Assembly (NCBI GenBank): GCA_902620895.1
Contig: CACNJU010000017.1
Span: forward strand, 1 to 37,012
DNA: 37,012 nt
Direction: 5' to 3'
From: an uncultured Prochlorococcus sp.
Lineage (GTDB): Bacteria; Cyanobacteriota; Cyanobacteriia; PCC-6307; Cyanobiaceae
Shown: positions 1 to 9,884 of the stretch, in pieces
Layout of the letters: each line of letters opens with the position of its first letter
Position numbering within the stretch: the first letter of the stretch is position 1
The notes under the pieces: model-generated
The model's database searches: none
Told to the model about the DNA's origin: nothing
The model's input: the letters and a program-made list of their open reading frames with translations, nothing else
Made by a program: the position numbers and the translations under genes

Positions 1-1
1 A

Positions 2-772
2 AATGAACTTAAATCACTTTCTTGTGATTTATTTATTGTTATAGCTTACGGGAAAATTTTACCTAAAGAGATATTGGAAATCCCAAAATTTGGTTGTTGG
101 AACGCACATGCTTCATTACTTCCAAGATGGCGTGGTGCTGCCCCAATCCAATGGTCCTTAATAAAAGGTGATAAATTTACTGGTGTAGGAATTATGAAAA
201 TGAACGAGGGATTAGATACTGGCGACATATTGTTGGAAGAAAAAATTAAAATCGATAATAACGATAATTTAAATACACTTTCGGAAAAACTTAGCATTTT
301 ATCGTCAAAATTATTTTTAAGTGCTACATCATTAATCGAAGAAAATATTAATAATAATACTAATTCTCAATTAACAAAACAGAATTCCCTTGGTAGAGAA
401 ATTACATACGCAAGAATGATTGAAAAATCAGATTATAAAGTGGTTTGGAGTAATGAAGCATTTAAAATTTCTCAAAAAATAAAGGGATTATACCCACGAG
501 CAAATACAACTTTTAGAGGTAAGAACCTAAAAATAATTAAAATCAAAGTTTTGAGTACTCATGAAATTAAAAATAAAAAATACCTTGTAACGAGCAATTA
601 TTCAACACCAGGTATTGTTCTTGCTGTCATGGAAAATGAAGGAATTATAATTTCAACTAAAACTTATCCGATTATTTTGTTAGAAGCAAAACTTGAAGGC
701 AAAAACATATCTAGCAAAAATCAATTAATACAACAGTTAAAGCCAACAATAGGTGAATATTTCTCAGATTAA
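2..772 (+). CDS. fmt: Methionyl-tRNA formyltransferase, 3' part (partial at window start)
   Basis: The enzyme transfers a formyl group from 10-formyl-tetrahydrofolate to the methionine on initiator tRNA, so it acts in cytoplasmic translation initiation. The frame is open from base 2, so the N-terminus lies outside the window; 256 residues are visible, against about 310-330 for the family. Visible motifs are WNAHASLLPRWRGAAPIQW, which holds the catalytic Asn-x-His, and NEGLDTGD, which holds the catalytic Asp. The rest is the C-terminal tRNA-binding domain (ITYARMIEKSDYKVVW, then a beta-rich region). Its stop overlaps the stop of the convergent TerC-like gene by 4 bp. The initiator tRNA that would be its substrate lies about 23 kb downstream. 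The identification is secure. Confidence 0.95.
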   Translation, partial: NELKSLSCDLFIVIAYGKILPKEILEIPKFGCWNAHASLLPRWRGAAPIQWSLIKGDKFTGVGIMKMNEGLDTGDILLEEKIKIDNNDNLNTLSEKLSILSSKLFLSATSLIEENINNNTNSQLTKQNSLGREITYARMIEKSDYKVVWSNEAFKISQKIKGLYPRANTTFRGKNLKIIKIKVLSTHEIKNKKYLVTSNYSTPGIVLAVMENEGIIISTKTYPIILLEAKLEGKNISSKNQLIQQLKPTIGEYFSD

Positions 773-1482
773 GTTTTAGATTCTTTTTTAGAGAATCCCC
801 AAATGAAAGCAAAAAGAATCAAAATGTAAAAATAATAATCTGGGAGAATAGACTCTTTAATTAACGTATTAAGTAAAAGCTTAATCCCAACAATCAAAAT
901 TGCTACGTAACCGGCTGTTTCTAATCTAGAAAATATATCCAAAAGTTTTAGAAAAATCCCCGAGGTAAATCTTAAGGCTAATACTCCAATTACTGCTCCA
1001 AATATAATTAATATATATTGATCGCTAATGGCTACTGCAGTAGTGATACTGTCTATGGAAAATGCAAAATCAGTGATTGAAAGAAGCGCTACAACCCTTA
1101 AGAACCTAAAATTATTTTTATTATTATCTTCCCCATTTTCAGGGTTTTCTATATCTGAATTTAAAAAAACATTAGAGAAGAATAAGTATATTAAATAAAA
1201 ACCAGCAAAAACCCTAATAAGAATAAACCTGAGAAGAACATTAGATAAAATGATGAGAATAATTCTAAATAATAAAGATATTGTTATACCAATATTTAAG
1301 GCTCTTGACCTTAATTCTGAACTGTCAAGGGATTTAGTAAGAGAAGCTAATGCGACAGCATTATCTGCTGATAATAATAATTCTAGAGCAATTAATATAG
1401 GTAAAAGTGTTAAGATTTCGTACCAACTGTCTACCTGATCTAGAGTGGGTATAAAAGAATTTATTGCGGCTGAATCCATCAA
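769..1482 (-). CDS. TerC-family integral membrane protein
   Basis: This 237-residue polytopic inner- or thylakoid-membrane protein belongs to the TerC family, whose members are implicated in metal ion (Mn/Ca) export or in insertion of membrane proteins; the substrate here is unknown. The two family hallmark acidic motifs are visible inside membrane segments: ELLLSADNAVAL (about residues 34-45) and ITDFAFSIDSITTAV (about 136-150). About seven hydrophobic segments are separated by a short acidic, Asn-rich loop (residues 109-125). The start has two adjacent Met codons. It is divergent from mfd across about 70 bp and convergent with fmt. The family call is firm; the physiological role is not known from sequence. 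Confidence 0.88.
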   Translation of the reverse strand: MMDSAAINSFIPTLDQVDSWYEILTLLPILIALELLLSADNAVALASLTKSLDSSELRSRALNIGITISLLFRIILIILSNVLLRFILIRVFAGFYLIYLFFSNVFLNSDIENPENGEDNNKNNFRFLRVVALLSITDFAFSIDSITTAVAISDQYILIIFGAVIGVLALRFTSGIFLKLLDIFSRLETAGYVAILIVGIKLLLNTLIKESILPDYYFYILILFAFIWGFSKKESKT

Positions 1483-1553
1483 ATATTATTCACAATCAGT
1501 ATAAAATCTAATATAATGTATCGGATATTTGTAATCAAGATTGATAACTATAA

Positions 1554-4500
1554 ATGAGTTTAAATACTTTAGTTGATTATATTTCGAACTCACAAATTAC
1601 TTCTGAATTAATAAAAAGAATTTCAAAAAATAATGAATTGAATATTATTGGTTCAAGTAGATATGCAAAATCAATAATCGTTGATAGCATCGCAAAAAAA
1701 GAGAAAAAAAATATATTATTAATTTGTCCTAATGTAGAAATTGCCTACAAATGGATTGGTTATTTTGAAAGTATAAATGATAAAGCAGTTTTATATTATC
1801 CTCCAACAGAACACCTACCATACGCATCAATTAATAAATCAAAAGAGATTGAATTTAGTCAGCTTACTGTTTTATCCAAATTGATTAAAAAAGAGAAAAA
1901 TGAACTTAATATTGTTATATCAACAGAGAGATCACTACAACCTCATCTAATAAATAAAAACTTATTAATTGAAAACAAGTTAGATTTGCAAAAAGGGGAT
2001 CAAATCGAGATTCAAGAATTAGCAAATAAACTTACCTTGCTGGGTTATACGAAGGATACTGTAACTTCAACAGAAGGATTCTGGAGTAGGAGAGGGGAAA
2101 TTATAGATATTTACCCCGTTAATAATGAGTTTCCTATTAGATTAGAATTTTTTGATAATGTAATTGAGAAAATAAGAGAATATGATCCCCATACACAGAA
2201 AACATTAGAAAGTATCAATAATATTGAAATAATACAGGCTGGATTTGATTTGCTAATAAAAGATAAGTTAAATAATTTATCTAAGAACAATATTTTTAAT
2301 TCAGAAGATACAAATAAAAATAATCTTGATCGTTATTTAGGAATAATAGAAAAAGAACCCTCAAATATAATAGATTTCATAAATAGGGAAACAATTCTTG
2401 TAATTGATGAATTAGAAGATTGTAAAAAATTTGCGAATAATTGGTATCTAGATTCAAAAAGTAATTTTGATAGTTGTGCGTATGAATTAAATGAAAACCT
2501 TAAAAATAATGACATTAATTTAAAAGCCAAACCTAGTTTGCATTTAAAATTTGACGAAATATTAAATTCTCTAGGAAATTTTAATTTAATAAAATTTTAT
2601 GAATTTGAAGCTAAAGTCAATATTGATAATAGGTTTTTGTTAAACGATAAAAGATTAAATTCATACTCCAAAAATATAGGAAAATTATCCAATGATATAA
2701 ATAAAAATATAAAAAAAAATGAAAAAGTATGGATATTATCAGCACAGCCATTGAGAACTAGAACTTTACTTTTTGAGCACGAATGTAATACAAACTTCTT
2801 AAGCAATCCTAATGATATGGATGCATCATTTAAGTCAATTAAAAATTCAACTCCTTTAATTTTGAAAAATAAAAACAATTATGAAATCGAGGGTTTTTAT
2901 CTCCCGATATGGAAAGTCGTCTTGATAACTGATAAAGAATTATTTTCACAACAATCTCTTTTTAATAATGTATTTATAAGAAGAAAAAAAAGAAGTGTCA
3001 ATTCAAATATAAATGTTAATAAGATTAGTCCTGGTGATTTTATAGTTCATAAAAATCATGGAATAGGAAAATTTTTAAAAATAGAAAAAATAAATATAAC
3101 TGGAGATTCAAGAGATTATTTAGTTATTCAATATCAAGATGGGAAGATAAGTGTTGCAGCTGATCAACTTGGTAGTATTAACAGATATAGATCAAGCGGA
3201 AAAATAAAGCCAAAAATAAATAAATTAGGAGGGACAGAATGGGAAAGAATAAAAGAGAAAAATAAGAAACAAATCAAAAAAGTTGCTGTCGATATTTTAA
3301 AACTTTATGCAAAGAGAGAAAAATTAAAAGGATACATTTACCCAAAAGATGGTCCTTGGCAAGATGAATTAGAGGAATCATTCCCTTATCAACCAACACC
3401 TGATCAAATAACTGCTGTAGAAGAAATAAAATCCGATATGGAAAGCGATAAGCCAATGGACAGGCTAGTTTGTGGAGATGTAGGATTTGGGAAAACAGAA
3501 GTCGCTGTTCGAGCTATTTTTAAGGCTATTACATCAGGCAAACAGGTAATATTACTAGCACCCACAACAATACTGGCTCAGCAACATTGGAGAACAATAA
3601 ATAATAGATTTTCACCTTACCCTATAAAAGTATCATTACTAAATAGATTCAAAACCGTTAATGAAAGAAAGGAAATCTATGAAGGTTTGAAAAATAACAA
3701 AATTGATTTAGTAGTAGCAACGCACCAAATTTTAGGAAAAGAAATAGAAATTAAAAACTTAGGACTTCTTGTAATTGATGAAGAACAAAGATTCGGAGTA
3801 AGACAAAAGGAGAAAATTAAAAAAATCAAAACTAATATAGACGTTTTAACGCTATCGGCAACACCAATTCCAAGAACTCTATACATGAGCTTATCTGGGC
3901 TAAGACAAATGAGCTTATTAAATACTCCTCCTCCATCAAGAAGATCAATAAAAACATATTTATCTGAAATAGATATGGATGTTATAAGAGCTGCAATTAA
4001 TCAAGAACTTGATAGGGGGGGGGCAAATTTTTTATGTTCTTCCAAGAATTTCTGATATTGATCAAGCTATAAACAAATTAAAAAATATGTTTCCCAGCTT
4101 AAAATTTATAGTTGCTCATGGCCAAATGAACGAAACAGAGCTTGAAAATGCAATGATTGCTTTTAATAATGGAGAAGTAGATCTAATGATATGCACAACG
4201 ATAATTGAAAGTGGGTTAGACATCCCTAAAGTAAATACAATAATTATTGAAGATTCTCACAAATTTGGCCTTTCACAACTTTATCAACTTAGAGGAAGAG
4301 TTGGAAGAAGCGGTGTACAAGCACATGCTTGGTTATTTTATCCAAATATAAATAAAATTAATGACGCTGCAAAACAAAGATTGAAAGCGATAAAAGACTT
4401 CTCAGAACTAGGAAGTGGATACCAACTTGCGATGAAAGATATGGAAATAAGAGGTGTTGGTAGTTTACTAGGAGAAGAACAAAGTGGAAAGGTTAATGCT

Positions 4501-5064
4501 ATTGGATATGATTTATATATAGAAATGCTTCATGAGGCTATTTCAGAAATCAGTGGTCAAGAAATTCCTGAAGTTAACGACACTCAAATTGATCTACCAA
4601 TAAATGCATTTATACCCGCAACATGGATATTAAACAGGGAAGAGAAGCTTGAGGCTTACAAATCTGCTACTGAATGTTCAAATAATGATGAATTAACTGA
4701 ATTAGCTACAGACTGGGTGAATAGATATGGAAACTTTCCTAAACCTGTTGAGTCCTTAATTATGATAATGAGACTAAAACTACTAGCTAAAAAATGTGGT
4801 TTTAATAAGATCAAGCTCAAAAAGCCAAACATCCTAATAGAGACAAAATTAAAAAATTCTACTTTTAAAGTTCTTAAAAATTCTTTAGCAAGTAGTGTTC
4901 AAAATAAATTTCATTTTAATGAAGGCGAACAATTTTCAATAATCACCATAAGGGGTTTAGGTGCAACTGAAATTCAAAATCAAATTGATCAACTCATGTT
5001 GTGGTTCGGATCTTTTGAAAGAGAAATAAAGAATTTCGATAAAGAACTTATTAAAAAAGAATAA
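1554..5064 (+). pseudogene. mfd: Transcription-repair coupling factor Mfd, split by a +1 frameshift in a G9 run
   Basis: Mfd is the DNA translocase that displaces RNA polymerase stalled at lesions and recruits UvrA. The first frame (1554-4055, 833 aa) carries the degenerate UvrB-like N-terminus, the RNA-polymerase-interacting domain (SPGDFIVHKNHGIGKF), helicase domain 1 with Walker A GDVGFGKTE (about residue 640), Walker B VIDEEQRFG (about 741) and SATPIPRT (about 768). It then runs into GGANFLCSSKNF and stops. The +1 frame continues as GGQIFYVLPRIS through helicase domain 2 (ESGLDIP, RGRVGRSG) and the C-terminal TRCF domain to 5064. Eight Gs at 4015-4023 instead of nine would restore one protein of about 1169 aa, normal for Mfd. 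Either a sequencing error, a true mutation or a slippage-tolerant gene fits. As written, the first product lacks the second RecA lobe. Confidence 0.9.
4015..4023 (+). repeat. Poly-G run (9 G) at the mfd frameshift
   Basis: Nine consecutive G in an otherwise A+T-rich gene. Eight G would keep the mfd frame, reading Asp-Arg-Gly-Gly-Gln. Long G runs are rare in this composition and are prone to replication or transcription slippage and to sequencing miscalls. Confidence 0.9.
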
Positions 5065-5135
5065 ATTATTAAATAATTATTTAAAATCCGCGAATCAGTT
5101 TGATTTCGGTTAGGTTTATATAAATATTTTTTCTT

Positions 5136-5297
5136 ATGGGTGAATATATAGACGTAGGTATCCAAACTTCAATTTTACCCTTGTCAATTATCCTTTCATC
5201 AATTTTACTTGGTATATTTGCATTATTTGGAGAAGAAACAGAAAATGATGATGATGATTCTGACTCAGGAAGTGGCGGTCTAATGCAACCTATTTGA
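5136..5297 (+). CDS. Small single-pass membrane protein with an acidic Asp-run tail
   Basis: A 53-residue protein starting MGEYIDVGIQT. One hydrophobic helix (about residues 12-32, ILPLSIILSSILLGIFALFG) is followed by an acidic, Gly/Ser-rich tail, EETENDDDDSDSGSGG, ending LMQPI. I do not recognise a characterised family. The layout (one helix, then an Asp run, then Gly) is shared with two other small genes in this window, at 35743-35925 and 34449-34598, so it is probably a real family of thylakoid or plasma membrane peptides. It lies 71 bp after mfd and is convergent with the next gene, with only 2 bp between stops. The function is unknown. Confidence 0.7.
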   Translation: MGEYIDVGIQTSILPLSIILSSILLGIFALFGEETENDDDDSDSGSGGLMQPI

Positions 5298-5299
5298 AA

Positions 5300-5668
5300 T
5301 TATTTATAAATAATTTGTTTTGACTTTCTCCTAGAGACTCTAAATAACCTATAAAAAGAACCTATCAATAAAATAAGAGCGGCAAAAGAAGATGCAAAAA
5401 TAAAAACTACTAAAAATATTTCATAGAGATTTGAAATGAGATCAATTAGTAATAAAAAAGATTTATTTAATGTCGAAGGTAAATTCTGTAGGAGCAAACT
5501 TTTATTAGGAATTAAATAATTTATATAAACTAATAAAAAACTCAAAATAAATAAAAAGAATGATTCAGTAAATAGCCTTCTTTTGGATTTTCTTCGCAAA
5601 CTTAATTTTTTTTTAAAAATATATTTATCAGACTTAATATTCAAATTGGGGATGTTTAAGTCTGCCAT
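5300..5668 (-). CDS. Hypothetical two-helix membrane protein
   Basis: A 122-residue protein with a basic N-terminal region (KKKLSLRRKSKRR), two clear hydrophobic helices (about residues 34-52 and 84-104) and a basic C-terminus (RVSRRKSKQIIYK). The positive-inside rule suggests both ends are cytoplasmic. I see no catalytic motif and recognise no family. It stands alone, convergent with the small acidic membrane protein (stops 2 bp apart) and about 90 bp downstream of the 5758 end of the DUF4335 gene on the same strand. It may be the distal member of that leftward group or have its own promoter. Confidence 0.65.
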   Translation of the reverse strand: MADLNIPNLNIKSDKYIFKKKLSLRRKSKRRLFTESFFLFILSFLLVYINYLIPNKSLLLQNLPSTLNKSFLLLIDLISNLYEIFLVVFIFASSFAALILLIGSFYRLFRVSRRKSKQIIYK

Positions 5669-5757
5669 GCATCAAAGCTAATAAATAGATTAATAATTAC
5701 TCAGAAAAAGAAATTACCCTATAGTATCGTGTTTGTATTTAAGATGCTAATTGTTCT

Positions 5758-6345
5758 TTATTTTGGATTTATTAGTTCTTTTTTCTCTATATTTTCAACA
5801 GGATTATAGAAATAAATAAAAGAAGAGGAGAATAGAATTAAAGAACAAATTGCAATAAAAGGTGGCATAAAGAAACTGAAAAATCTAACTTTGTTATTTA
5901 ACTCAAATCTTAAATTTTTAGGAATATTATTAATATCATAAGTATTTTTTATTCTTACTTTTGGAGATTCATTTAACTGATCAAAACAATTTATGGTGTC
6001 TGAAAGCAAGGAATTGCCAATCTTTAAAATTAATGGCTTTATATTTGGTTTAGAGCTCTTGAGAACAATATTATGTAAGTTAAGATTCTCAGCTTTTATG
6101 TCAATTAATTTTGACTCATATAAAGGGATTTTATTTTTTATTAAAAGATTTGAATAAATATAAAAAGCGTTCATAATAGGCCCTAAATGCTCAATTTTAC
6201 CTTCAATAAGTGGTTTATCAATTATGGTTAATTTCCATTGCGAAATTATTGATATTTGATCTTTATTTTCATTATTTGAATAATCTGGCAATCCGATTAT
6301 TTCAAGACTCACAGAAGATTGATGAAATGATAATTTATTTTGCAT
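5758..6345 (-). CDS. DUF4335-family protein
   Basis: A 195-residue cyanobacterial protein. The N-terminal two-thirds is a soluble domain (VSLEIIGLPDYS, then ISQWKLTIIDKPLIEGKIEHLGPI), and a single C-terminal membrane helix lies at about residues 158-180 (FFMPPFIAICSLILFSS), so it is probably tail-anchored. I assign DUF4335 from the opening motif and because that family regularly follows DUF3038 in cyanobacterial genomes, as it does here with a 4-bp gap. No biochemical function is established for the pair; co-transcription suggests they work together. The family call rests on recall of family architecture and not on a search. Confidence 0.75.
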   Translation of the reverse strand: MQNKLSFHQSSVSLEIIGLPDYSNNENKDQISIISQWKLTIIDKPLIEGKIEHLGPIMNAFYIYSNLLIKNKIPLYESKLIDIKAENLNLHNIVLKSSKPNIKPLILKIGNSLLSDTINCFDQLNESPKVRIKNTYDINNIPKNLRFELNNKVRFFSFFMPPFIAICSLILFSSSFIYFYNPVENIEKKELINPK

Positions 6346-6349
6346 GGTA

Positions 6350-6883
6350 TTAACTATCTAATAATAAATTCTTTAACTTTTGGTAACCCTGATTTGAAAT
6401 GCAAAGGGATAAAGTAAGCAATGATTTTATGATAATTTCATCATTTTCAGCTTGATTTAAAAGCTTTTTAACTCTGATACTATCTACATTAAATCTCTCA
6501 CTAATCAACTCGATAAATCTATTGTTAAAATCTTTCCAAATTACTGAATTTTCTTCAAGATCTTCTTTAGATCTTAGTATCTCTCTAATATAAGGATATA
6601 AATATCTAGACATCTCAACTGTGATTTTAATTAAGGCATCGAATTCTTTTACTTTAATATTGTTATTAACATAGGATTTTCTCAATGGATTATTATTCCT
6701 TAACTTCCAAATAGTAATTTTATTTGGCAGAACATCATTTAAATCAAGTTTATTTGATAAAGCGTAAAGGGATTGAATACCATTTAAATCAATAGTTTCT
6801 AGGATTAATAAAAATAAATCAAGCTTCTCAATAGATTGTCTTGATACTTGATTTCCCTTAGTTAAAACTGTAATTGTTCTCGT
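6350..6883 (-). CDS. DUF3038-family protein, start uncertain
   Basis: The frame is open leftward from 6883 to 6350 and reads SRQSIEKLDLFLLILETIDL and later KITVEMSRYLYPYIREIL, matching the conserved cyanobacterial DUF3038 layout. The conserved LDLFLLILE block lies upstream of the first standard start in frame, a TTG at 6685. So a 111-aa product from 6685 would lack the family's N-terminal third. No ATG, GTG or TTG occurs between 6685 and the upstream stop. A TTG at 6899 opens a different frame (DHILNENNYSFN) that stops at once, which suggests either a one-base frameshift near 6865-6880 or a non-standard start. It is followed 4 bp later by DUF4335. Confidence 0.7.
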   Translation of the reverse strand, partial: TRTITVLTKGNQVSRQSIEKLDLFLLILETIDLNGIQSLYALSNKLDLNDVLPNKITIWKLRNNNPLRKSYVNNNIKVKEFDALIKITVEMSRYLYPYIREILRSKEDLEENSVIWKDFNNRFIELISERFNVDSIRVKKLLNQAENDEIIIKSLLTLSLCISNQGYQKLKNLLLDS

Positions 6884-6910
6884 TTAAGATATGGTCCAAT
6901 TATAACAGAA

Positions 6911-7111
6911 TTATTGATCCATTTTTTTAAATAAAAATGAATATAACTTATCTAGTTCTTCAATAGTTAGCATTCCATAACTCCATAATAATATTGGTAA
7001 TGGAGTATTTTTTTTTATAGCTAATTTTATACCAAGTTCAATAGAAGACTCCTCTAAACCTACTTCATTAAATAAATAAATTATCATTTCTCTAGATACA
7101 TAATTATTCAT
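6911..7111 (-). CDS. DUF2949-family small protein
   Basis: A 66-residue protein, MNNYVSREMIIYLFNEVGLEE and onward, with the core LPILLWSYGMLTIEELDKLYSFL. This matches the small cyanobacterial family DUF2949: an N-terminal helix that could bind a partner, then P-hydrophobic-LW-x-YG-hydrophobic-T-x-x-x-LDK. It is all-helical, soluble and of unknown function. It sits 5 bp after the monooxygenase gene and 27 bp before the DUF3038 frame, so it is probably in the same leftward operon. Confidence 0.8.
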   Translation of the reverse strand: MNNYVSREMIIYLFNEVGLEESSIELGIKLAIKKNTPLPILLWSYGMLTIEELDKLYSFLFKKMDQ

Positions 7112-7116
7112 GAATT

Positions 7117-8271
7117 CTATTTAATACTTGAGTAAATGAGAGATTTAGTCATTTGATTTAGGACTAATTTTCTTGTAAAAAGAAATTTATTTAAAAGTAA
7201 AAATGAAAATTTCCTTATTGGAAATAAAAAAACGTTTCTATTAGCAAAAATTGATATTAATGAGTCAGTTATAAAAATAGTGACGATAATATCTAAAATT
7301 CTGCTTGAAAAATACTTAAACTTAAATAATATCAATTGCAATTTAGTAATATCAGTATTTTTATTTAAAAGATCATAAATAGTATAAACATCTCTCCAAC
7401 AAGTATTTAGACCCTGACCACCAACAGGATGAAATGTATGAAATGCATCTCCTACAAAAACTAATTTTTTAAAATTTAAAACTGGTAAATTTAAGGATAA
7501 TGAAACAGGAAAAATATTAAATTCTCCAATTATTTGGTCCAACTTAAATTCATCAGGCAAAATTGTTGATAAATTATCCATTAAAAAATTCTTGTCAGAA
7601 TTTAACCTTTCAATTGCCTTTATTGTACTTGAAGTCCAAATTACTTGATATATGTTTTTTTCTAAAGGTAATAATGCAAGAGGGCCTTCTTTTCTAAAAA
7701 TTTCATAAGCACGTTTTTCACAATGACCCCTAAGAGAAACTTTAAAAGTTAAACAAGACTGACTATAAGATTTTTTTATATCAACAAAATCTACGAATTT
7801 TTTATCAAGTGAATTTGCTCCTGTTGAAAAGAATTGATAATCAAATAACATTTTTTTACGTAACAATCTCTGTGGTGTCATAAAAAAAATATTTTCATAA
7901 TTATCAATCTCTTGAAAAAATACATTCATAAGATCCGAATGTTTAACTACCCAGCCAATATTTTCAGCAGAACTTATATCATTATCTAAGTCAGAAGTTG
8001 ATAAATTGGTAAAAGCAGAAGTTACGCTATCTGAAATTGAAAGGGTATCAAAGCCAAATAAAAATGGTTCTAATTTTTCCCAAAGTCTGAATTTAGATAA
8101 GATTTTTCTTGTTGAGTGAGTAATGGCATAAGTTTTATCTTTATCAATTAATCTATCCTTTGTTAATAAATCAGTTAAAAAGATATTGCAATCAAATTTT
8201 GAAAGTGCAATTGAAAGTAACAAACCTGTGGGACCTGATCCAACAATTTTAAAATTGAATTTATTTTTCAT
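7117..8271 (-). CDS. FAD-dependent monooxygenase, UbiH/COQ6 family
   Basis: A 384-residue flavoprotein hydroxylase. The N-terminal Rossmann motif KIVGSGPTGLLLSIALS (GxGxxG at about residues 11-16) binds the ADP part of FAD. The second FAD motif, VFVGDAFHTFHPVGGQGLN (about 268-286), is the GD-x8-P signature of aromatic-ring monooxygenases. UbiH-like enzymes hydroxylate quinone precursor rings; cyanobacteria make plastoquinone rather than ubiquinone, so the substrate here is uncertain. The C-terminus (FSFLLLNKFLFTRK) is hydrophobic and basic and may touch the membrane. The gene is the third member of a leftward run from dapB. Family firm, reaction unknown. Confidence 0.85.
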   Translation of the reverse strand: MKNKFNFKIVGSGPTGLLLSIALSKFDCNIFLTDLLTKDRLIDKDKTYAITHSTRKILSKFRLWEKLEPFLFGFDTLSISDSVTSAFTNLSTSDLDNDISSAENIGWVVKHSDLMNVFFQEIDNYENIFFMTPQRLLRKKMLFDYQFFSTGANSLDKKFVDFVDIKKSYSQSCLTFKVSLRGHCEKRAYEIFRKEGPLALLPLEKNIYQVIWTSSTIKAIERLNSDKNFLMDNLSTILPDEFKLDQIIGEFNIFPVSLSLNLPVLNFKKLVFVGDAFHTFHPVGGQGLNTCWRDVYTIYDLLNKNTDITKLQLILFKFKYFSSRILDIIVTIFITDSLISIFANRNVFLFPIRKFSFLLLNKFLFTRKLVLNQMTKSLIYSSIK

Positions 8272-8290
8272 CAGACTATATAAGCATCAA

Positions 8291-8932
8291 CTATCTATTC
8301 AGATAAATATAGCAAATTTCCTCAAATGCTGGTCTTAATAAATAGGGGTACTCACCAACCCATAAGTTAATTTCTGGCAGCCAAGCATCGGTCAAATAAA
8401 AATCTCTGTCAAAATTACGATTATCAGATGTTATTAAACATCTAATATTCGAACCCACCCTAATTTGACTGTGCTTATTTTCCATAGGAAAACTTAATTT
8501 TTCCAGATAACCATCTTCATCTTCTAATTCAAGTACTAACCAAGTCCTTTTGTTTTCGATAACTTCTAATCGACCTTGCCTATTAGATTGTTCTCTTGAA
8601 CTTTCAATCTTTTCTGTTTTATAGATATCTGATACATAGCCATCAAATATAGAAAAAAATTTATATTTTCTTAATTGCAAATTTTTTCTACTTGATTCAA
8701 GAATTGGGCCCCATATTATATACAAAAAGAAACCAACACACAGGAATAACCAGAAATTATTAGTTTGATCTCCAGTCGAACTAATTATTAATGAGATAAA
8801 TCCACCAATTGAAGAAACTATTACTCTTTGAAGAATTTTTCTCGGATTCCCTAACGCGTACTTAAATTGACTTCCTGTACCAACTGCAGGAATAAGTTTT
8901 GAAATTTGACTTGTATTAATTGGAATTAACAT
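8291..8932 (-). CDS. Conserved cyanobacterial membrane protein of unknown function
   Basis: A 213-residue protein with a short N-terminal region (IPAVGTGSQFKYALGNPRKILQRV), two membrane helices at about residues 37-53 and 60-78 (FWLFLCVGFFLYIIWGPILE), then a soluble beta-rich domain. The latter includes a module resembling a small OB or SH3 fold (RTWLVLELEDEDGYLEKLSFP, then VGSNIRCLITSDNRNF). I know homologues across cyanobacteria only as hypothetical. It begins 1 bp after the stop of dapB, indicating translational coupling, and is followed 19 bp later by the UbiH-like gene. I do not assign a function. Confidence 0.75.
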   Translation of the reverse strand: MLIPINTSQISKLIPAVGTGSQFKYALGNPRKILQRVIVSSIGGFISLIISSTGDQTNNFWLFLCVGFFLYIIWGPILESSRKNLQLRKYKFFSIFDGYVSDIYKTEKIESSREQSNRQGRLEVIENKRTWLVLELEDEDGYLEKLSFPMENKHSQIRVGSNIRCLITSDNRNFDRDFYLTDAWLPEINLWVGEYPYLLRPAFEEICYIYLNR

Positions 8933-8933
8933 A

Positions 8934-9782
8934 TTAAAAAATCAATTTTTCAAGTCCGTAAACTAAAGTTTCATAATTACCTATTTTTTTAATAGCCTGT
9001 AAAACTCCTGGCATATATGCCTTTCTATCAATAGTGTCATGCTTAATTGTGTAAGTTTCACCTGGAGATCCCATAATTACTAACTGATGAGCGAGTAATC
9101 CTGGTAATCGTACAGAATGTATATTAATTCCTGAATCTCTGAGCCCACCCCGTACACCTTTCAATGACTCAGACTCTTTTACTAAATTCTGATTAAATTT
9201 TTTTGGATACTCTTCAATCATTTCTGCAGTTTTTATACACGTTCCACTTGGAGAATCAGCTTTTTGATTATGATGCATCTCTATTAATTCAATATTGTCA
9301 TAAAACCTTGCAGCTACCGATGCCGCCTGCTGAAGAAGAACCATACCTACAGAAAAATTAGGAATTATTGCACAACCAACGGATGCTTTCTGAGCAAAAA
9401 CAGATAATTCATCTATTTGCGAAGGAGAAAGTCCTGTGGTTCCGACTACTGGAGAAATACCGTATGCGATAGCTGATCTGGTATTTTCATATACAGAATC
9501 AGGATGAGTAAAATCAACCAGAACAGGTTTGATATTCTCATTTCTAAAATTTTGACTAATAGAACATAAAGTTCCTTCAAAGTCATTAGAAACAAAAACA
9601 TCACATTTCTTTACCTTCAAAAGTTCAGAAATATTTGATCCATTGTTCTTTTCGTTTATGTCGATTGCTGCCACAAGTTCATAACCTGTTGAATTTAATA
9701 CAGTATTAACAACTTCGCTACCCATTCTGCCCAAAGCTCCGGAAACTAGTACTGGTAAAGGTTTTTTAGAATTTTCAATCAT
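8934..9782 (-). CDS. dapB: 4-hydroxy-tetrahydrodipicolinate reductase
   Basis: DapB reduces 4-hydroxy-tetrahydrodipicolinate with NAD(P)H in lysine and diaminopimelate synthesis, feeding peptidoglycan as well as protein. The 282-residue length is typical. The nucleotide-binding GxxGxMG motif is [11 protein letters not shown] (about residues 14-24). VGTTGLS (113-119) and the catalytic block [14 protein letters not shown] (168-181), with the His pair and Lys, are intact. It heads a leftward group of coupled genes, and its start faces chlH across about 100 bp of divergent promoter region. Confidence 0.96.
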   Translation of the reverse strand: MIENSKKPLPVLVSGALGRMGSEVVNTVLNSTGYELVAAIDINEKNNGSNISELLKVKKCDVFVSNDFEGTLCSISQNFRNENIKPVLVDFTHPDSVYENTRSAIAYGISPVVGTTGLSPSQIDELSVFAQKASVGCAIIPNFSVGMVLLQQAASVAARFYDNIELIEMHHNQKADSPSGTCIKTAEMIEEYPKKFNQNLVKESESLKGVRGGLRDSGINIHSVRLPGLLAHQLVIMGSPGETYTIKHDTIDRKAYMPGVLQAIKKIGNYETLVYGLEKLIF

Positions 9783-9884
9783 TTTTTTAAAAATTTTTTT
9801 TTTAAAGGTTGTTACACGCTATTTATATTGCACACAATAACGTCTTTTCATTCGTAGGCTGGTAGAAATACTTAAAGAAAATCA

